Shown: piece by piece, positions 45,301 through 59,597 of the stretch
Numbering within the stretch: position 1 is the first letter of the stretch
Layout of the letters: each line of letters opens with the position of its first letter
Source of the DNA: Epiperipatus broadwayi
Lineage: Eukaryota > Onychophora > Udeonychophora > Euonychophora > Peripatidae
Length of the DNA stretch: 64,000 nt
Assembly: GCA_028023455.1 (NCBI GenBank)
Contig: JAQFVV010012529.1
Location: forward strand, 1,550,001-1,614,000
Reading direction: 5' to 3'
Program-made: the position numbers and the translations under genes
Notes under the pieces: model-generated
The model's input: the letters and a program-made list of their open reading frames with translations, nothing else
Databases searched by the model: none
Told to the model about the DNA's origin: nothing

Positions 45301-48300
45301 TTCCTTTATATTTTTCCGATTAAATTCTACATTTTAAGTTTGACATCCATCTTGAATGCTCAGACCACTTGATTACAGCTATTCATTTCAAAAGAATTTC
45401 TATTTAAAAAAAAAAATAATAACATTTTAATTATAGCCTTATCAAACATTTTGCTTTTGGTCAGATTTTTGCAAAAGCAATTAACATTCTTTGTTTATAG
45501 AATAAAATTAGTTTTTAGAGGCAGTAATTAACAAAATGAAAAATGTACAAGTATGTTGGAACAATTGCTTTAATTATTTATTTTACTACTATGTTCCAAC
45601 ATTTGATTCACTTGTTTAATAAGTTTGCCTTTCTCTATTTGAATTTTTCAGAGAAAAGCCCAATACATAAAGTGATATAAAAAATATACAAAATAGAAAA
45701 ATAAAAAAAATACATGAGCTTATTTTACAATATTTTCCATGTCAATTTCATATTATTTAAATTGGTGTGTGTGGGTATTTTAATGCTCAGACCACTCCAT
45801 TATCAATATAGCACATTTATATATTTGTTGTGCTTAATCCATACTTTGTGCAAGGCCATTTGATAATGCCTGGCACAATATATATAATCAGTGCTTGGTT
45901 TATATTAAGATAACAAATCTTCAAACTTTAATGGATAGGTTTCAATCTTCTCCAACTCTTTGGCCATCCATATCATTGAAAATCTGATAATGGCAGGTTC
46001 AAAGCCTTTGTTTGCCAATTTTTGTTGTGATAATAGCAATAAATATTTTATATAATAAATGTAGTAAATGGAAATAATAATAGTAACAGTTGCAATAGTG
46101 TGGTAGTATTGTTAATAGGATAGTGATATATTACTTATGTTAGAATTACTTACTACTGGTGGCAATGATAATTATAATTAAAGGTAGTAGCAAAATATAA
46201 AGTAGAATTTAAAGATACTTCATTTCAGGGTTTTTGCAGCAAACTTCCAAAGTGGAATAATGAAGAAAGCATTTTATTTTTCATTTCTGCTTTGCCCTTT
46301 TGATAAAAATATATAGATACTATTTCCAATCAATTTTATAGGGCTATAATCTAGGTCAACTATTTTGAAAAAACAAAAGTTTAAAATTGTTGAAAACCTG
46401 GAAAAAGTTAAATTTCATCATGTCTGGATTAAAATCTCAAGTTGTGGCTAGAATAGTAGTGGATGTGTTACTTCATTAAGGTCATAAATAGCAAAATATA
46501 TAATATATATTTCTGAAGGAATTTTAATAATAATTATGCTTGAAATAGTTACAATAGCTAAGATGACCAATTTTTCATAATCAACTGTTTCGAGATCTCT
46601 TGTTTTTTGTAGAATGATCTAAAGGTGATTTTGATAATTGTAACATGTTTAAATGTCTTAATTAAATGCTAACCACTTTGAAAATGCTAATCAGGCAAAC
46701 AAAAACTGAGTTGTAAAGTATAATCTAAGTAATAATTATATATATATATATCGATTTGTATATGCTAATAAACTTTCTCATGTATTAGTTAGCTGAGCAA
46801 ATTGTTAAGTTTATTAGAGAAAGTTTCAGTTTAAAATACAGTGTTTTGATTGCAACCAACAACGACAAAAATTCTTAATATAAATAATCGTTCATAACAT
46901 TCTGAAATAATAGTAATTTTAAATACATTTTTTCATTAATCTAAAAAAAAAAAAAATGCCGAAACTTAAGGCAGAATATTGAATCTCCAATTGCATGAGT
47001 TGTTTTTGTTTTTAACGAAATCTGAACTTCCTGACATTCTGACACCAAAGTGACACGTAAAGAAAGCAAATTTATTTAATTATCCAGAGAGAATTTTACC
47101 TATCTTTTCTAAATTACTTTAATGAGAAATCAATCGAGGACCCTTTAGTTTTCATACTTAAATGAATCAATTGCTCATACTCTGCAATGAGAAAATATTA
47201 ATTATTTATAAAATTCGTCTTTGTGAGTGAAATATGATTTGTACATAATTAAGAAGTATTTATTTACTCAATTTTTTTTAAATTACATACATTTCTAAAT
47301 AACATAAAAGCATTTGAATCAAGAAACTTAAATATTTTTGTTTTCTTTTCCTTAACAAGGAATAAATTTTTAATGGGAAATTAAGAATTTTACTTTGTAA
47401 TGTAGACTTTTAACAACAGTTGAATGAATCCTGTTTTTTAGTTTAAAAAAGAATCTTTCTATAAACTAAACAAATCAACTAGTCCTAAAGTTATCACAAA
47501 TTATTTTATCAAATAATGGCATTGTCAAGACAAATATCCAAAGGTATCTAAATTGAAAAATGCTGCATAAAGAAATTGAGACTTTTTAATGCTTTTCAAT
47601 GGTCAATAACTTTTCATACATTTCTTGAACAGAAAGCAAAAATTCAAAATCATCTGGTAATATGTATGTATATTGGTTTAGAGAATAGTTGACATTCCTT
47701 TTTGGATTTTTTTTTTTGTTTTTCAATTTAATATTTTTAAATCAAATGATCTATTGTCTTGTGTTATGAAGATAAACTAAATGTTTTCTGCTCTATTTGT
47801 GCATCTAAAATTATCACTTTTTTTTAAATTTTGTACCAAATACTAATATTTTACTATTATTTTAAAGCTATTTTAGTTTTAATTATAATTTAATTTGAAC
47901 ATTGAAAATTTTATATCTAAATTCTATTTACTATTAGATAATTAGTTGTTCAGAAAGTCATGTGATATTCAACTTTAATTGAGGACCCTTCAATTCTTCT
48001 GTCTATGATATATTTATTGCAATTAGAAATGGCAAATGATTATTTCTGTATTTTCATAATCTTATTTAATTAAGAATTTGCAATGATTTGTCGCTACATA
48101 CAAACAATATTTATAAATAAATTATTTGTTAACACAATAATGATTTAATTCAAGTGTCATCTGAAAGGGACTAATTTTCTTACAATGTAATGCTCTATGG
48201 CTTTTAATAAGCAATCATAAATATCTGATTTCTAAAAGACTTTATAGAGTTTTAAAAACAATAATTTACTTTACCTTTTCAATCTTATTGTTATCATTAT

Positions 48301-50837
48301 TATTATTTTGTAATTCAAATAAATGCTCAGTTTTATATATGAAAATTTTTTCAGCAGTAATAGAGGGAAAAGCTCAAGCTATTTTGAAGTTCAGTTAACC
48401 GGTTTTTCAAAAAAAATATTAAAAGCTAATACAATTTTAAAATAAATTATTTTAAAAAATCATATTACTGCTACAATTAACATATACTTTATAAAGCAAA
48501 ACATTTATTCTCTTGAATTTGTTGATAAGTGAAAATTATGTGAAGTAGAAAGATTCTTAAAATATCATAATGAAAATTGGTTAACTAAAATTAACCCTCA
48601 ACTATTTCTGCTGATTATCAACAGATAAAACATTCTGCTTAAGTTTCGGTAAAATTTCAACTCTTTTAATATCTCACAATCCATTTCTTACAGAATGTTT
48701 TTAATTCCAGAAATAAGAATTTTTACAAATATGTATAACTGTGAAGCAAAAGATATTCCACAGATCTGCCCATGGAAAATATTTTGATTGTTAAATATGC
48801 ACTTAGTTTTTGTAAGATATTCTCCAAACAAAAAATGAAAAAACTATATATATGAAATGAGTTTAATGTAACAAAAAACTTATTTTTTATATGTGTGCTT
48901 TAATTCAAAATATTTTTAAAAGCATTAGAATGCTTCATTCTTAAGTAAAACATAATTATGTTTCAAATTATAGATATTCTGTTTGAAAGTTCATTCAAAT
49001 TTATGATCATATCTCAATCCTGTAATTCAACTAATATGGTTGCCTTTTTTTTCTCTTGCTCTATTCAATCTATATGTAGTGAACTAGCAATCAAGTGATT
49101 TCTAATGTTACATACTTGCATATGGTTGGATACAATTTTAAATGCTCTTATGCAATAGCTTGATAAATTGTCCATAATTCATTTTGAAATTATCCTTATG
49201 AATTTAATAAAACATGACAATAATTCATTAATGATATCAGCATAATAGTATGTATGATCCTAAAATGAATATGACAGTGAAAAAAAAGCATATAATTTTC
49301 TACCTTGGAAAGGAAGATTGATTTATGCTTTGTCTTGAAATTAGACCTGTCTTTTAAAATCTATTATAGTAAATATATTATGCACAAATATGTCCAATGT
49401 TCATGGGTGTAGGAAAAGTGTTTTTTATATATCCTTATGATGACCTGAAATAAGCTTTGGTCACATAGTAAAGTGAGAAGTCCATAAGTACTTATAACAT
49501 TGCTTACAACTTAATGAGTGTGATATTCTGAATGGACTTTATGTTTGCTATGCATTTTGTGAGCAATATATTAGATTAATCTTTTATAGTCCAAGATCAT
49601 TCAATACTGAATTTGCTTTACTAAATGATTTAACTGGCATTTCTTGTGGATTATATTATTCTTCCATTAATTACTGTAGTGAACTTTGATTAAATATACC
49701 ATTAAATGTGTTTTATCTTCTATTTAATAATTCTCAATCATTTAACTGTGATATATGCAAAATTTAATTGTTTTGTTTCTTGATTTTGGGTGCTACTATA
49801 ATTATTACTTATTCATAATAATTAGTTGCATTTTTCTATCTCAAACAGTAATATCATTATGATTTATTTAATTTGTGCTTAATTGTTTTTATTTATATTT
49901 TCATCTCTTATTTATATTGTCATAATACTTTGTCTTTTGCTTTTTGCATTTTTTTTTTTTTTTTACAACTAATGCAGTTTAATTAATTTATATATAGAAA
50001 CAATCCCCACACTGTATTCTGTGTGTGTTTTTGGAATAGGTATAGTAATAAAAGAACTATATAGAGACTGGGGAATAATTTTTTTACAATTTCCCAAGGA
50101 TAAAAATGCCTTATTATCAATATTTTGATTGAAGTGAATACAAGTATGTCAGACAGATATGTTGAATGTTATACCATTTAGTTTGTAATAACCCATATAT
50201 TTACTTTATTAATAAAGTATAATAGTTAATTATACTGAACTTGGAAATAAACAGCTGACAGATTGTTGAATGTTCTTTAGATATCAGGATTAAACATAAA
50301 TGATCAAACTGATATTCAGACTTTGATTTTTAATTATTTGCAACTAACTACCATATTTGAAGAGCATTGCACTATTCATAATTTATTATATCTATCAGTA
50401 GCCAAGAGTTATTTGCTACTTTGTAGATTAAGATGTTGGGTCATTAATGACTGTCATATCTTTTTTTTTTCATTTTATCTGCATTAACCATATCAATAGA
50501 ATTGTGTAAACTCACTGCAATTTTGATTTTAATCTTTTTTTTTTTTGTCTACAAAAATTCTCAAGTGCTGAAAAGCAATGATGATAGATTTAATAAGTTT
50601 TTTTTTTTAGATTTAATAAGTTAAGTTACATTATTTATAATATTGCATAAAGCAATGCAATGAATAATAAATCATGTTGAAATTGGATCTCCCTTAATAC
50701 CATGAATGTGAAAGGATGTCAAAAAAAGTAATCAGGTCTGTTTCATATTTTGTGCCTGGTGGATTGTTATTTAAATAGTAAGAATAATTACAATATTAAT
50801 AATGACTAATAGTAGTAAAGCAGGAGTTAATAGTGGT
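45301..50837. other. AT-rich sequence without recognised genes
   Basis: Five and a half kilobases with only short chance frames. A B-box-like GGCAGGTTCAAAGCC at about 45993 could mark another SINE remnant, but no A box is convincing. No LINE, LTR or DNA-transposon proteins were recognised. Confidence 0.5.
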
Positions 50838-51957
50838 ACCATGTTTCCCTGAAAATAAGACTGGGTCTTACATTAATTTTTGTTCCAAAAAAACACTAAG
50901 ACTTATTTTCAAGGGCTGTCTAATTTTTTCATGTATGGAAAATTTACATTTATTCAAGTACTTCTTTTTATAGAAAGCTATAAGTTTCTTACCCCAGGAG
51001 CCTCTCACAATTCCTTTTTTGTACTTACCAGATCAGCTTTCTTTTTATTCAGAATATTCTGTTTAAATTTATCATTAAATCAAGTGTTAGTTAAAGACTT
51101 GCGACACAGGAGTGGCAACAAAAATAATTACAGTTCAGAATACTTAGTCCACACTAAAGCAGAAAAAAAAATAATGCAAGTACAAAAATTCAGAAAATGT
51201 TTCTGTATTTCACAAATACACATTAAGTGTATCCTTTATAACATGCGAAATTGAAATACCATGATTCATATATGACAACTAAATCCGGTCACTATCAAGT
51301 ATGCACATTGTAAACACTTTTCAAATTACTTGTAATAGCCCTACTTGGGTATTCTTTTTAAAAACTTTTCATTAGGATAAAGAATGAATGAATGTTTGAC
51401 TTAAGCTAAACTTTTATTAAAATCACTTCTGTTATTTTTCATTATTTTAATTAAATCTTTTAAAAGAAAATAATGTTTAAGAAATAAAACTAATTTTTCT
51501 TTTATCTCAAAGATTTAAAAGCTATTATGATGAGAGTGTAAAACTGAATCAACATTATAAATATATGTATTAAATAAAATAAGTACATATATAAATGAAA
51601 TTATAAATTGTCCGAAATACTGATTTGTGATAGATAAATTATTTCTTTATATGGGTAGAATTACATGTGTCAACGGAAAATACAAAAGAATCATAATTCC
51701 CTTTCCAAGTCATATCTATAACTATTCAAAATGACCCTTTTCAATCTAATAATGATACAAGGCACATACTATATACCTATAATAATATACACAAAAGCTT
51801 TTATATCTAAAATTTGCTCAGTATGTAGGAAATTGTGGGCGGAAAAATGGCATCAATACCATTAAGTAAGATTCCGCATCCTCTATCTCAAAATGGATTG
51901 GGTTTACATTCTATAAAAAATTTCTAAATTCAAAAAACATTTAATTTTATATCACCA

Positions 51958-52062
51958 TGTACAAAAAAGACATTAATACAATGATGTACATAAAAATATG
52001 TAAATCCTATGCAGTAGTCAGGAAATGCTAAGCTGCTTTCAAGATTGTATTTTTTTTTTCTG
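51958..52062 (+). repeat. Direct repeat R, left copy
   Basis: About 100 bp matching 52704-52810 at roughly 85 percent by eye, starting GACATTAATACAATGATGTA and ending CTAAGCTGCTTTCAA plus a T-run. The two copies flank the LINE fragment in the same orientation, which fits two tandem insertions of one LINE 3' end or a small terminal repeat. Confidence 0.75.
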
Positions 52063-52208
52063 GAATAAGTTGATTTCTCTTTATTATGCATTTCCAATTT
52101 AATATATTGCTCTCCCAATAACAAAATTAAATATTGGTAAGTATATTCAATCTATGCTTCCCCATCTAATGATAATAACAATCCTCTTTAAACATAACCA
52201 ATAAGCAG

Positions 52209-52484
52209 TTGTCTAAAAAATTCAACTACTGGTCATTAGAACCAAAATACTATGATTTTTTCCTAAAACTAAATTTTGAAGCACTTCCCACCCTTTATTT
52301 CTACAGATATAAAAGGAATTGCATTAATATCAGAGACATATGCAAACTATGTCAGAGAGAATCAGAAACACATCTACATTTTCTATTCGTGTGCCCCATG
52401 TTTAATAATATCCCAAAAATATTTAAAAATAAAAATTACAACATACATACACACACTTCTCAATACATTAAAAAAAAAGATATT
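52209..52484 (+). pseudogene. LINE C-terminal zinc-knuckle (zf-RVT) fragment
   Basis: The frame contains ALPTLYFYRYKRN, then ICKLCQRESETHLHFLFVCP. This is the C-x2-C...H-x4-C zinc-binding motif (zf-RVT) found after the reverse transcriptase of many non-LTR retrotransposons. No RT core is present, so this is a 5'-truncated copy. It lies between the two copies of direct repeat R and inside the inverted-end element. Confidence 0.8.
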
Positions 52485-52703
52485 TGAGTCAGCACATTTA
52501 TACCATTCTCATTATGGGGTACCAGATATATATTTATGTATGGTTCAAATGCAAGAAGACATCCTAATACATTTAGGAACAAAATGGATATTATATGCTT
52601 AAAGAATGAAAGAATTTCACTAGCATTTATTTAGACACATGGTCACTAATGTAACTTTACACAAATTTTTCATATGATTATTATAAAATGATAACTAGAT
52701 AAT

Positions 52704-52810
52704 TAAAAACAAAAAAGACATTAATGCAATGATGTACATAGAAAGATGCAAATTCTATACAGCAGCCAAAAAGTGCTAAGCTGCTTTCAAAATGCTATTT
52801 TTTTCTGTTA
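52704..52810 (+). repeat. Direct repeat R, right copy
   Basis: Second copy of the 100-bp sequence at 51958-52062 (GACATTAATGCAATGATGTA ... CTAAGCTGCTTTCAA), 746 bp downstream. Confidence 0.75.
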
Positions 52811-53149
52811 AAGCAGATTTATAATTTTTTCATTTCTAGTATGGAATAAAAGTATTGAGTATATAATGCAAACCACATTTTCCCTTTTTTTTTCTTACTC
52901 TATCCTATGTATGTTGTACTAAGTACTATTTTGTAAATTTATAGTTCAATAAAGCCTTTTGAAACTAATTTATATTACCATTTAAAGTATTAATGTTGAT
53001 AATAGTTTATTTATACATTCATTACTTTATAATTCAATATGACCATCAACTGTCTATTCGGCTGATGATTTTAGCTAGGGCTTATAAGCATCCTGAAAAA
53101 TTATACTAGGACTTATTTTCTGGTTAGGTCTTATTTGGGGGGAAATATG

Positions 53150-56100
53150 TTAATAAAAGTATTTCTCTTTTGTCCCTAAATATAGTTACATAGAATGTCT
53201 CAATATTGTTTGAAGGAAACTTTTCAAGATAAGAACATAGATCAGCATTTGTAATTAAAGTGCTATCAAAGTAAACTTGTCTTTTAAAGAAAGAACATTT
53301 AAGTAAATAGGTAGGTGTCTTCAAGTTGTTTTGAATAGCATATTGTTGACTCTATACATCAAACCAAATATAAAAAAATTATTAAAGCAACAGATAACAC
53401 AAATTAAATTCATGTATTTGAAAAATGAATATCTTCTGATTAATGATGTCAAAATTAAAAGAGATTTTGGAAAATCTTCAGATAGATTTATTTAAAGATA
53501 AGATATTTAAAAGAGAATTCAATGATGGTGAAAAAGTTGAGTGGAAAATTTCATAAAGTGTCTGCTCAACATTTTGGATTTTCCCGTAGATAAAAAAAAA
53601 TGCAACATGTCAATAAAGGTTTACATCGTAAACTTTAAATTTTTTAAAAAAAAAACCAGCTATTGTAAATGATATGACTATTTCTGTTATGTATAACAGT
53701 GAACAGATAAGTAGAAATAAATATTACACAATTTTATTAACTAACAACTGATGTTTATTTATTCAAGATAATAAAAGTGATATAAAAAATAACATTTACA
53801 TATACATGGCCATAAATGCTTACTAAATAATAATAAGGCTGAGGTGACCTGTAAAAATCCTTAAATCTACTTTGAAACCTTTATTGGTAGAAAATCAATG
53901 AGTACTTTTTTGTCCTCTTGTACACCCAAACTTCAGCCTTATTCTTTATTCACAACATGATGCAGCTCCCAAGATGTGTGTGTGCACATATATCTTTATA
54001 GTGTGCATTTATTCTGATCCAAAATCATTCCCAGGTAGTAATACTATAGTCTTAATTACCTTCACACACCAAGGAAATTTCTAGATTCATATTATCAATC
54101 TAATTACTTATAATGATAGAGAAACAATTTTTTTAATTTTAATCAGTTTATTCGATCTCTAAATATTTAGTTCTTTACAATTGAAACACATCTTTTACTA
54201 ATGATAATATCTATGCACAAACTTAATTGAAATATTTTATTTAACTAATAATTTATATAGAACTTTTTGTTTTCATTATTTAACTGTATAAATATTATTT
54301 AGTTTGCTTACAATATTCTTTATTTGTTTCTAAACTCAGCAATAAATACCAAACATAGTGTTTTAAATGTACATATGCTGACTGAATACTGTCACATTCT
54401 TGAGAAAGATATTTCAGCATCAAACAAAATTATTTTCTAAACTACAGGTTTGGGCAAATTTTCTATTTTAGCAAACTTGTTTATGTCTATGATCTAATTC
54501 CTGATAAAATTAAAAGTGAGTTTTGAAATGAGTATACAAACCAATCTGTAAAACACATCTACCACCTATCTACTCAAATTCTTTAGTCAATTTATTTGAC
54601 ATTTTCTGAAAATGTTGTTTCACTTCTATGATAATCTTTGTTTTTTTTTTAAAAAAAAAACAATTTCCCTAATAGCAATTTCTCATTGTATTCAGCCCTC
54701 AATTATATCCTTCTTATGAAAGAAATAGTATTTCATCTTTTTAAAGTTGTTTTTGAGAGAATTTTTATAGAAGTCTGTCTCTTACACAAAATTTATACAT
54801 CAAGTTGAATATGAACAATCTGTTGCCAATCATTTACTCTTCATACCAATATAACAATCACTACAACTGCAGATTCAGTATCATTGCATCTCTCAAGCTG
54901 GAAAATATACCAATTGATTTTTTGATTTTGTAATCATATTTTCAGGATATTAAGAAATTTCCTTAATTAATTTTTTTTTAATGTTTTTATATTACAATGA
55001 TAAAAGTTTGTGTCTCATTTCCATACAATAAATTACTTGTTAAATTCAGCAGTGCATTAGGGCTTCTATTGAAATTCAATATCCAAGCACACCTTTCTAC
55101 GTCTTTCAGATGATAAAATTATTTGTAAAAAGAAAATATTTTTGGATGTTACAAATGTTTTAAAAGCAAATAATTGGGTACTTTTGCTTAAAAAAGCTTT
55201 TCTGATTTTTATTTCACAAAGTTTTGAAAATAGAACTATAATCAATCACATAAATATTATTTTTTGATTTGTTTTTATAAATTGATTCTCAATATTGCAA
55301 CCATTCAAGCTATAAGTTGCAGAAGTATTATATTCCATTATTATCTAATAAATTATTTGAGCTTTTAACTATTAATTATTAAATCACAGTCAATTTATGG
55401 ATTGTACTTCAAATAGATATATAGATCCTTTGAATTAGTAAGAGTAGCATAATCATCATCATAATTTAGATTTAGTTCAAATTAAAAAAATTCATCATAT
55501 CTTGCATTATGATCAAAGGATTTATGCCTGAATTTATGTCTTTATAACATAAGTACATCTTGGAAAGTTTTTTTGATGGGTTCTTTGACAATGAGATTCA
55601 ATTGTAAAGAAGTCTGGCATTCTGTGCTTGGCTGAGAGCTTAATAAGAAAGCCATAGATTTAACTATAGAAGTTCAATTATTGATATAAATATTTAAAAC
55701 TGATTAACTGTTTAAAATTATAAAAGTGATGTAACAATTTGCGATTGTAGGAATTTAAATCTTTATATATATAATAACTTTCATGACTGATTTTGCATGC
55801 ATGGCTTTTTGATAAATATATATGCATTTTTATTATTATTGTATACTCTAGAATGTATGAAAGTCATGTATGTAAATAAATTATAAGTAATTTATTTGAT
55901 AATAATAATTGTAAAAATTAAAATTTTATTACAATTCTTTATTGTAAAACAAAATTAGCTACTTTAAAATAACACTGCTATGGAAACCAATTGGTAACTC
56001 TTGGATCATCTGTTTTAAACAAAAGAAGGGAATTATTTCACCCTCATCTCAATAAAAATTGTAATGATTGTTTAAGTAAATATAATGCAGTTTGGGTAAA

Positions 56101-56802
56101 AAAAAAAAAAAAAAACTTCAGAGTATCTCACCCTCTCACTTTCTAACATTAAAAATGTGTGACACTTGATATAAGGAAACTTGCTCTCTAATTAATTATT
56201 AAATGAAAATATTCTGCTATGAATTGATTTATAAATCATAATTTCAATGCTTTTTGTAACAGGAAAAATTACATGGGAATAAACAATTATTGAAACAAAT
56301 CACTAGAAGTTAAGATGTTAGAAAATTATTTGCAGACATGTAAAATAATGATTTTGATGGCCATATATCATCTATATTCACAAGTTAAAGAAATGTGAAC
56401 TCAAAGAGATGTAAATAGAAGATTGAATGACCTGAATATAAACTTTTTTTATGAATTATTATAAACCAACAAAGATCTTTTCTATCATCTGTACTCTTCC
56501 TACAATATTAGATAAAAAATATGTAAACACATTTTTTATATATTATTCTCATAATTAAAATTATTGTTGTTGTTAATAATTTATATTGCTTGTTTATTAC
56601 TCATCTGAATTCTGAATAGATTATTTATTTTGTTATTTAATAATATTATTAATATGGAGTGGGTAACGATCTGCATAAAGGATTATTTTTATAGTATGTC
56701 TAGTTTGATCATTATCTTGACTATTATAGATTAATTACTGAAAATTGGTCTTTTATAGTTACTCCACTATGTACATGGTCACCCATTAAATATTCATAAT
56801 TC
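53150..56802. other. AT-rich sequence without recognised features
   Basis: No gene or classified repeat seen. Homopolymer A/T runs occur at 54.64 and 56.1 kb. Confidence 0.5.
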
Positions 56803-56810
56803 CCCTACAC

Positions 56811-59589
56811 CAGTGGTGGCAAATATTTTTACATGTGTGCACCAAAAATTTCCCAAAAATATTTATTGAATGATTGGTGTGCCATACAATTATTAAATCA
56901 GAATATAAACAACTTAATTATTGCAGTTTTTTTAAAAGTGTATTAGACAAAATAACAATAATAATTAAACAAAATTTCTAAATAAGCTAAATACAAGTGA
57001 ACAATATTTATTTAGAAGAGCACAAGTTGAATAAAATGTAATAGTAAAAAATTAATAGTTATTAAAACAATATTTTGGAAATAAACATATAAAATCAGTG
57101 TAAATAGATATTATTTAAAGATATTTTTATTGTTGTACAGTGAATGCCAAATATTTTATATCTGGTTTATATTTTGTCATTTTTAATCATATACATGGTG
57201 AACTAGATTCATCCATCATTCTATTTCTCGAACTGTCTCTAATTAAATTCATTTCTGAAAACAATAATTCCCATGCATATGTAGAGGAGAAAATGGATAA
57301 TATAGTAGTCATTATTTTTTGTAAACAATAAAATGTTTCAGGAATAGCATTCCAGATAGTCAATAGTTTCTCTTCAGCCTTCTTTTTACATATGCCCAAT
57401 AATTGATCATTTTCCATTGTTTCTAACTCATTCCTCAAATCAACAAATTTCTGTTTCCATATAAAATTGGATTGAAAATCAACTGATTGCATTTCCATAC
57501 CTTCCAAATGAAGTCACTCAAAAATTTCTAACTTGAGACTATTCATTGATATTATGTCTTAATATAAAATAAATTTTGATGTTTCTGAAAATTGTCTGAA
57601 CTATGTAAATCTTAAAGAAAATTCATCAATTATCAATTGAATAACAGCACAAAACTCTTGCATCAATTTTATTTGATGTGGCTTCTCATGAGATTGTAAA
57701 TCAGTCAACTTCTTTAGATTTGGAAAATATTTGAAGGTATAAGAAATGACATCACAGTTGAAAATTTGTAATTTAACTTCAAATGCTTTGATCAAATCAA
57801 ATATGATAACAATTGTCTTATTTAACCATACAGTTTCACATTTATTTCATTTATATGTGAATACATATCAGTAAAAAATATTAATTTTGAAAGCCATTCA
57901 ACATCCATTAATCCATTATATTTTTCAATGATTTTCTCATTATATAAAAACAGTTTAATTTCATCTAAACACTCAACGAATTTTTTAAATCTTTTCCTCA
58001 ACATAACCATCAGACATTATTGTACATAATAAACTATTGTATACTGAATTCACCTCACTCAATAAATTTAAATGTTTTCATTTATTTAAAATTTGTGTAG
58101 ATATAAAATTGACTAACTTAATCACAATGTTCATAACATCATTCCATGGCTTAAAGCTGGCCTTCATGCATAAAACCTGCTGATGTATAATGCAATAAAA
58201 AAAACCAAATTGAATGTCCATTATGATTGATAAATAAACTGAGAAAACTATTTTCTTTTCCAGTCGTACTTCGAGCGCCATCTATAGTTACTGATACAAT
58301 TTTGGCAACATCTTTTTTTTTTCAGCAAGTACATTTAAAATTTTATTGCAAATATCTATTTTATTGTTACTAATGAGGTTAAACTGATCAATTCTTCTTT
58401 GATATTATTCCCAACACAATAATGAATAAAAATAGCCAAACAAGCCGATCCATTTATGTCTGTACTTTCATCAAGGCAGAGAAAAATTAAACTAGAAGAT
58501 TTTATATCTCATTTTTGTTGGTAAGTTATGTTGTTAGCCATTTGAAGAATGCTTTATTTAACTGTACTTCTAGCAAATGGTATATCTTTTATTCTCTGAA
58601 TAATTTTTGCTTTGTTTTCAAAATCTTCAAAAAGAACTGGTGCACATTTCATCTAAGCTTCTTTCAAATATTCTCCATCATTAAAAGGTTTCCTGTGTTT
58701 GGCAATTGTATTTGAAATAAAATAAAAACTAGCAGCAGTTATATTTGGATGATTTTCAATAAATTTCATTGATGTTGATTGAATATTTATATTTTTAAAT
58801 GCTTGAGCAATATATGTTCTTTTTATTCATTTTTACTTTTTCCACAGATTGGTCACTATCATTTTACTGATGATGTTCTCAATACAACTGTTCCAGAATA
58901 TAAAACACATCAGTCCACCAATTCTCTACTGCTTGATAATTTTTTTCTTTTTCATTAGTCATATTAATATAATGGTAACAAATTTATTAAAATAAATTTA
59001 AATGAGCTTTAATAATTTTATAAATCAAAGATTTATTATATGTTAAAATATATTATCTTTACATTTCACTTTTACAGCAAAACTTCAGGAAAAAAAAAGT
59101 TGGTTGATAGCACTGATTACGCATTTCGTTCCTTTGTTCATGATTTTATTTACATTAAAAAAATGAATGGTGTCAACACATTTAGATCAAAAAAGATTAG
59201 GCAGAAAATCATTTTATTACTTTTACTTTAGATTCAAACAAATTTACTCCAAAGAGTTATCAAATATTTTACTGAGTTTACTTTCTAGTTTTATTGGAAT
59301 CATTTGACAGGTTTATAGAATATGATACCACAGTATACTGGTACCATTTTATTTGACTTAAAATATCATAATTTATTGCTTCTAATCAGAGTTGAATTGT
59401 AAATTGAATTCTAATATATTTATTTTACTTTTAGTTTACAGTAAATTTTTATTAGTACAGATTTTAGCAACAAAAAAAATATTGAATAATTTAAGACATA
59501 GAAAATTAAGATATGTAAATATTTCACATGCCAATAAAAAATTTGAACATGCCATCTCTGGCACACATGCCATATGTTCGTCACCACTG
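56811..59589 (-). mobile_element. Complete hAT DNA transposon, inactive
   Basis: The ends are CAGTGGTGGCAAATATTTTT at the left and, reverse-complemented, CAGTGGTGACGAACATATGG at the right: a typical hAT CAGTGG start with an imperfect inverted repeat. Immediately outside are CCCTACAC (56803-56810) and CCCTAGAC (59590-59597), an 8-bp target duplication with one mismatch. The 2.78-kb interior encodes a GTF2IRD2-like transposase on the minus strand, broken by many stops. Length, ends and duplication show a full-length, once autonomous copy. The single mismatch and the state of the frame suggest an old insertion. Confidence 0.9.
57187..58500 (-). pseudogene. GTF2IRD2/SCAND3-type hAT transposase, decayed
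   Basis: From right to left the fragments are ordered as in this hAT subgroup. First is STDINGSACLAIFIHYC (near 58430-58480, the DEST catalytic region). Next is FFYCIIHQQVLCMKAS (within 58078-58281), the Cys-His region before the insertion domain. FVECLDEIKLFLYNEK and MDVEWLSKLIFFTDMYSHIN lie at 57822-58010, and AFEVKLQIFNCDVIS at 57601-57795. IWNAIPETFYCLQKIM and FSSTYAWELLFSEMN, the C-terminal dimerisation block, lie at 57187-57507. Stops or frameshifts separate all fragments. The N-terminal DNA-binding finger was not recognised in 58.5-59.0 kb. Confidence 0.88.
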
Positions 59590-59597
59590 CCCTAGAC

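Larger units (their letters stand above)
50845..53149. mobile_element. Inverted-end element with TTTCCC...AAATAAGAC termini, composite
   Basis: The left end reads CATGTTTCCCTGAAAATAAG and goes on to ACTGGGTCTTACATTAATTT. The right end, reverse-complemented, reads CATATTTCCCCCCAAATAAG. Further copies of the CTTATTTT phrase sit inside both ends (near 50900 and 53110), a pattern I associate with a family of non-autonomous DNA transposons found in several animal groups. The middle (about 51.95-52.8 kb) holds a LINE fragment flanked by a 100-bp direct repeat, evidently a later insertion. The frame at 50880-51254 is AT-driven and not recognisable as transposase. No certain target duplication. Confidence 0.55.

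Noticed and set aside
50880-51254. A 124-codon plus-strand frame
   Set aside because: Begins at a non-ATG codon, lies in a transposon end, has AT-driven composition and matches no known family.
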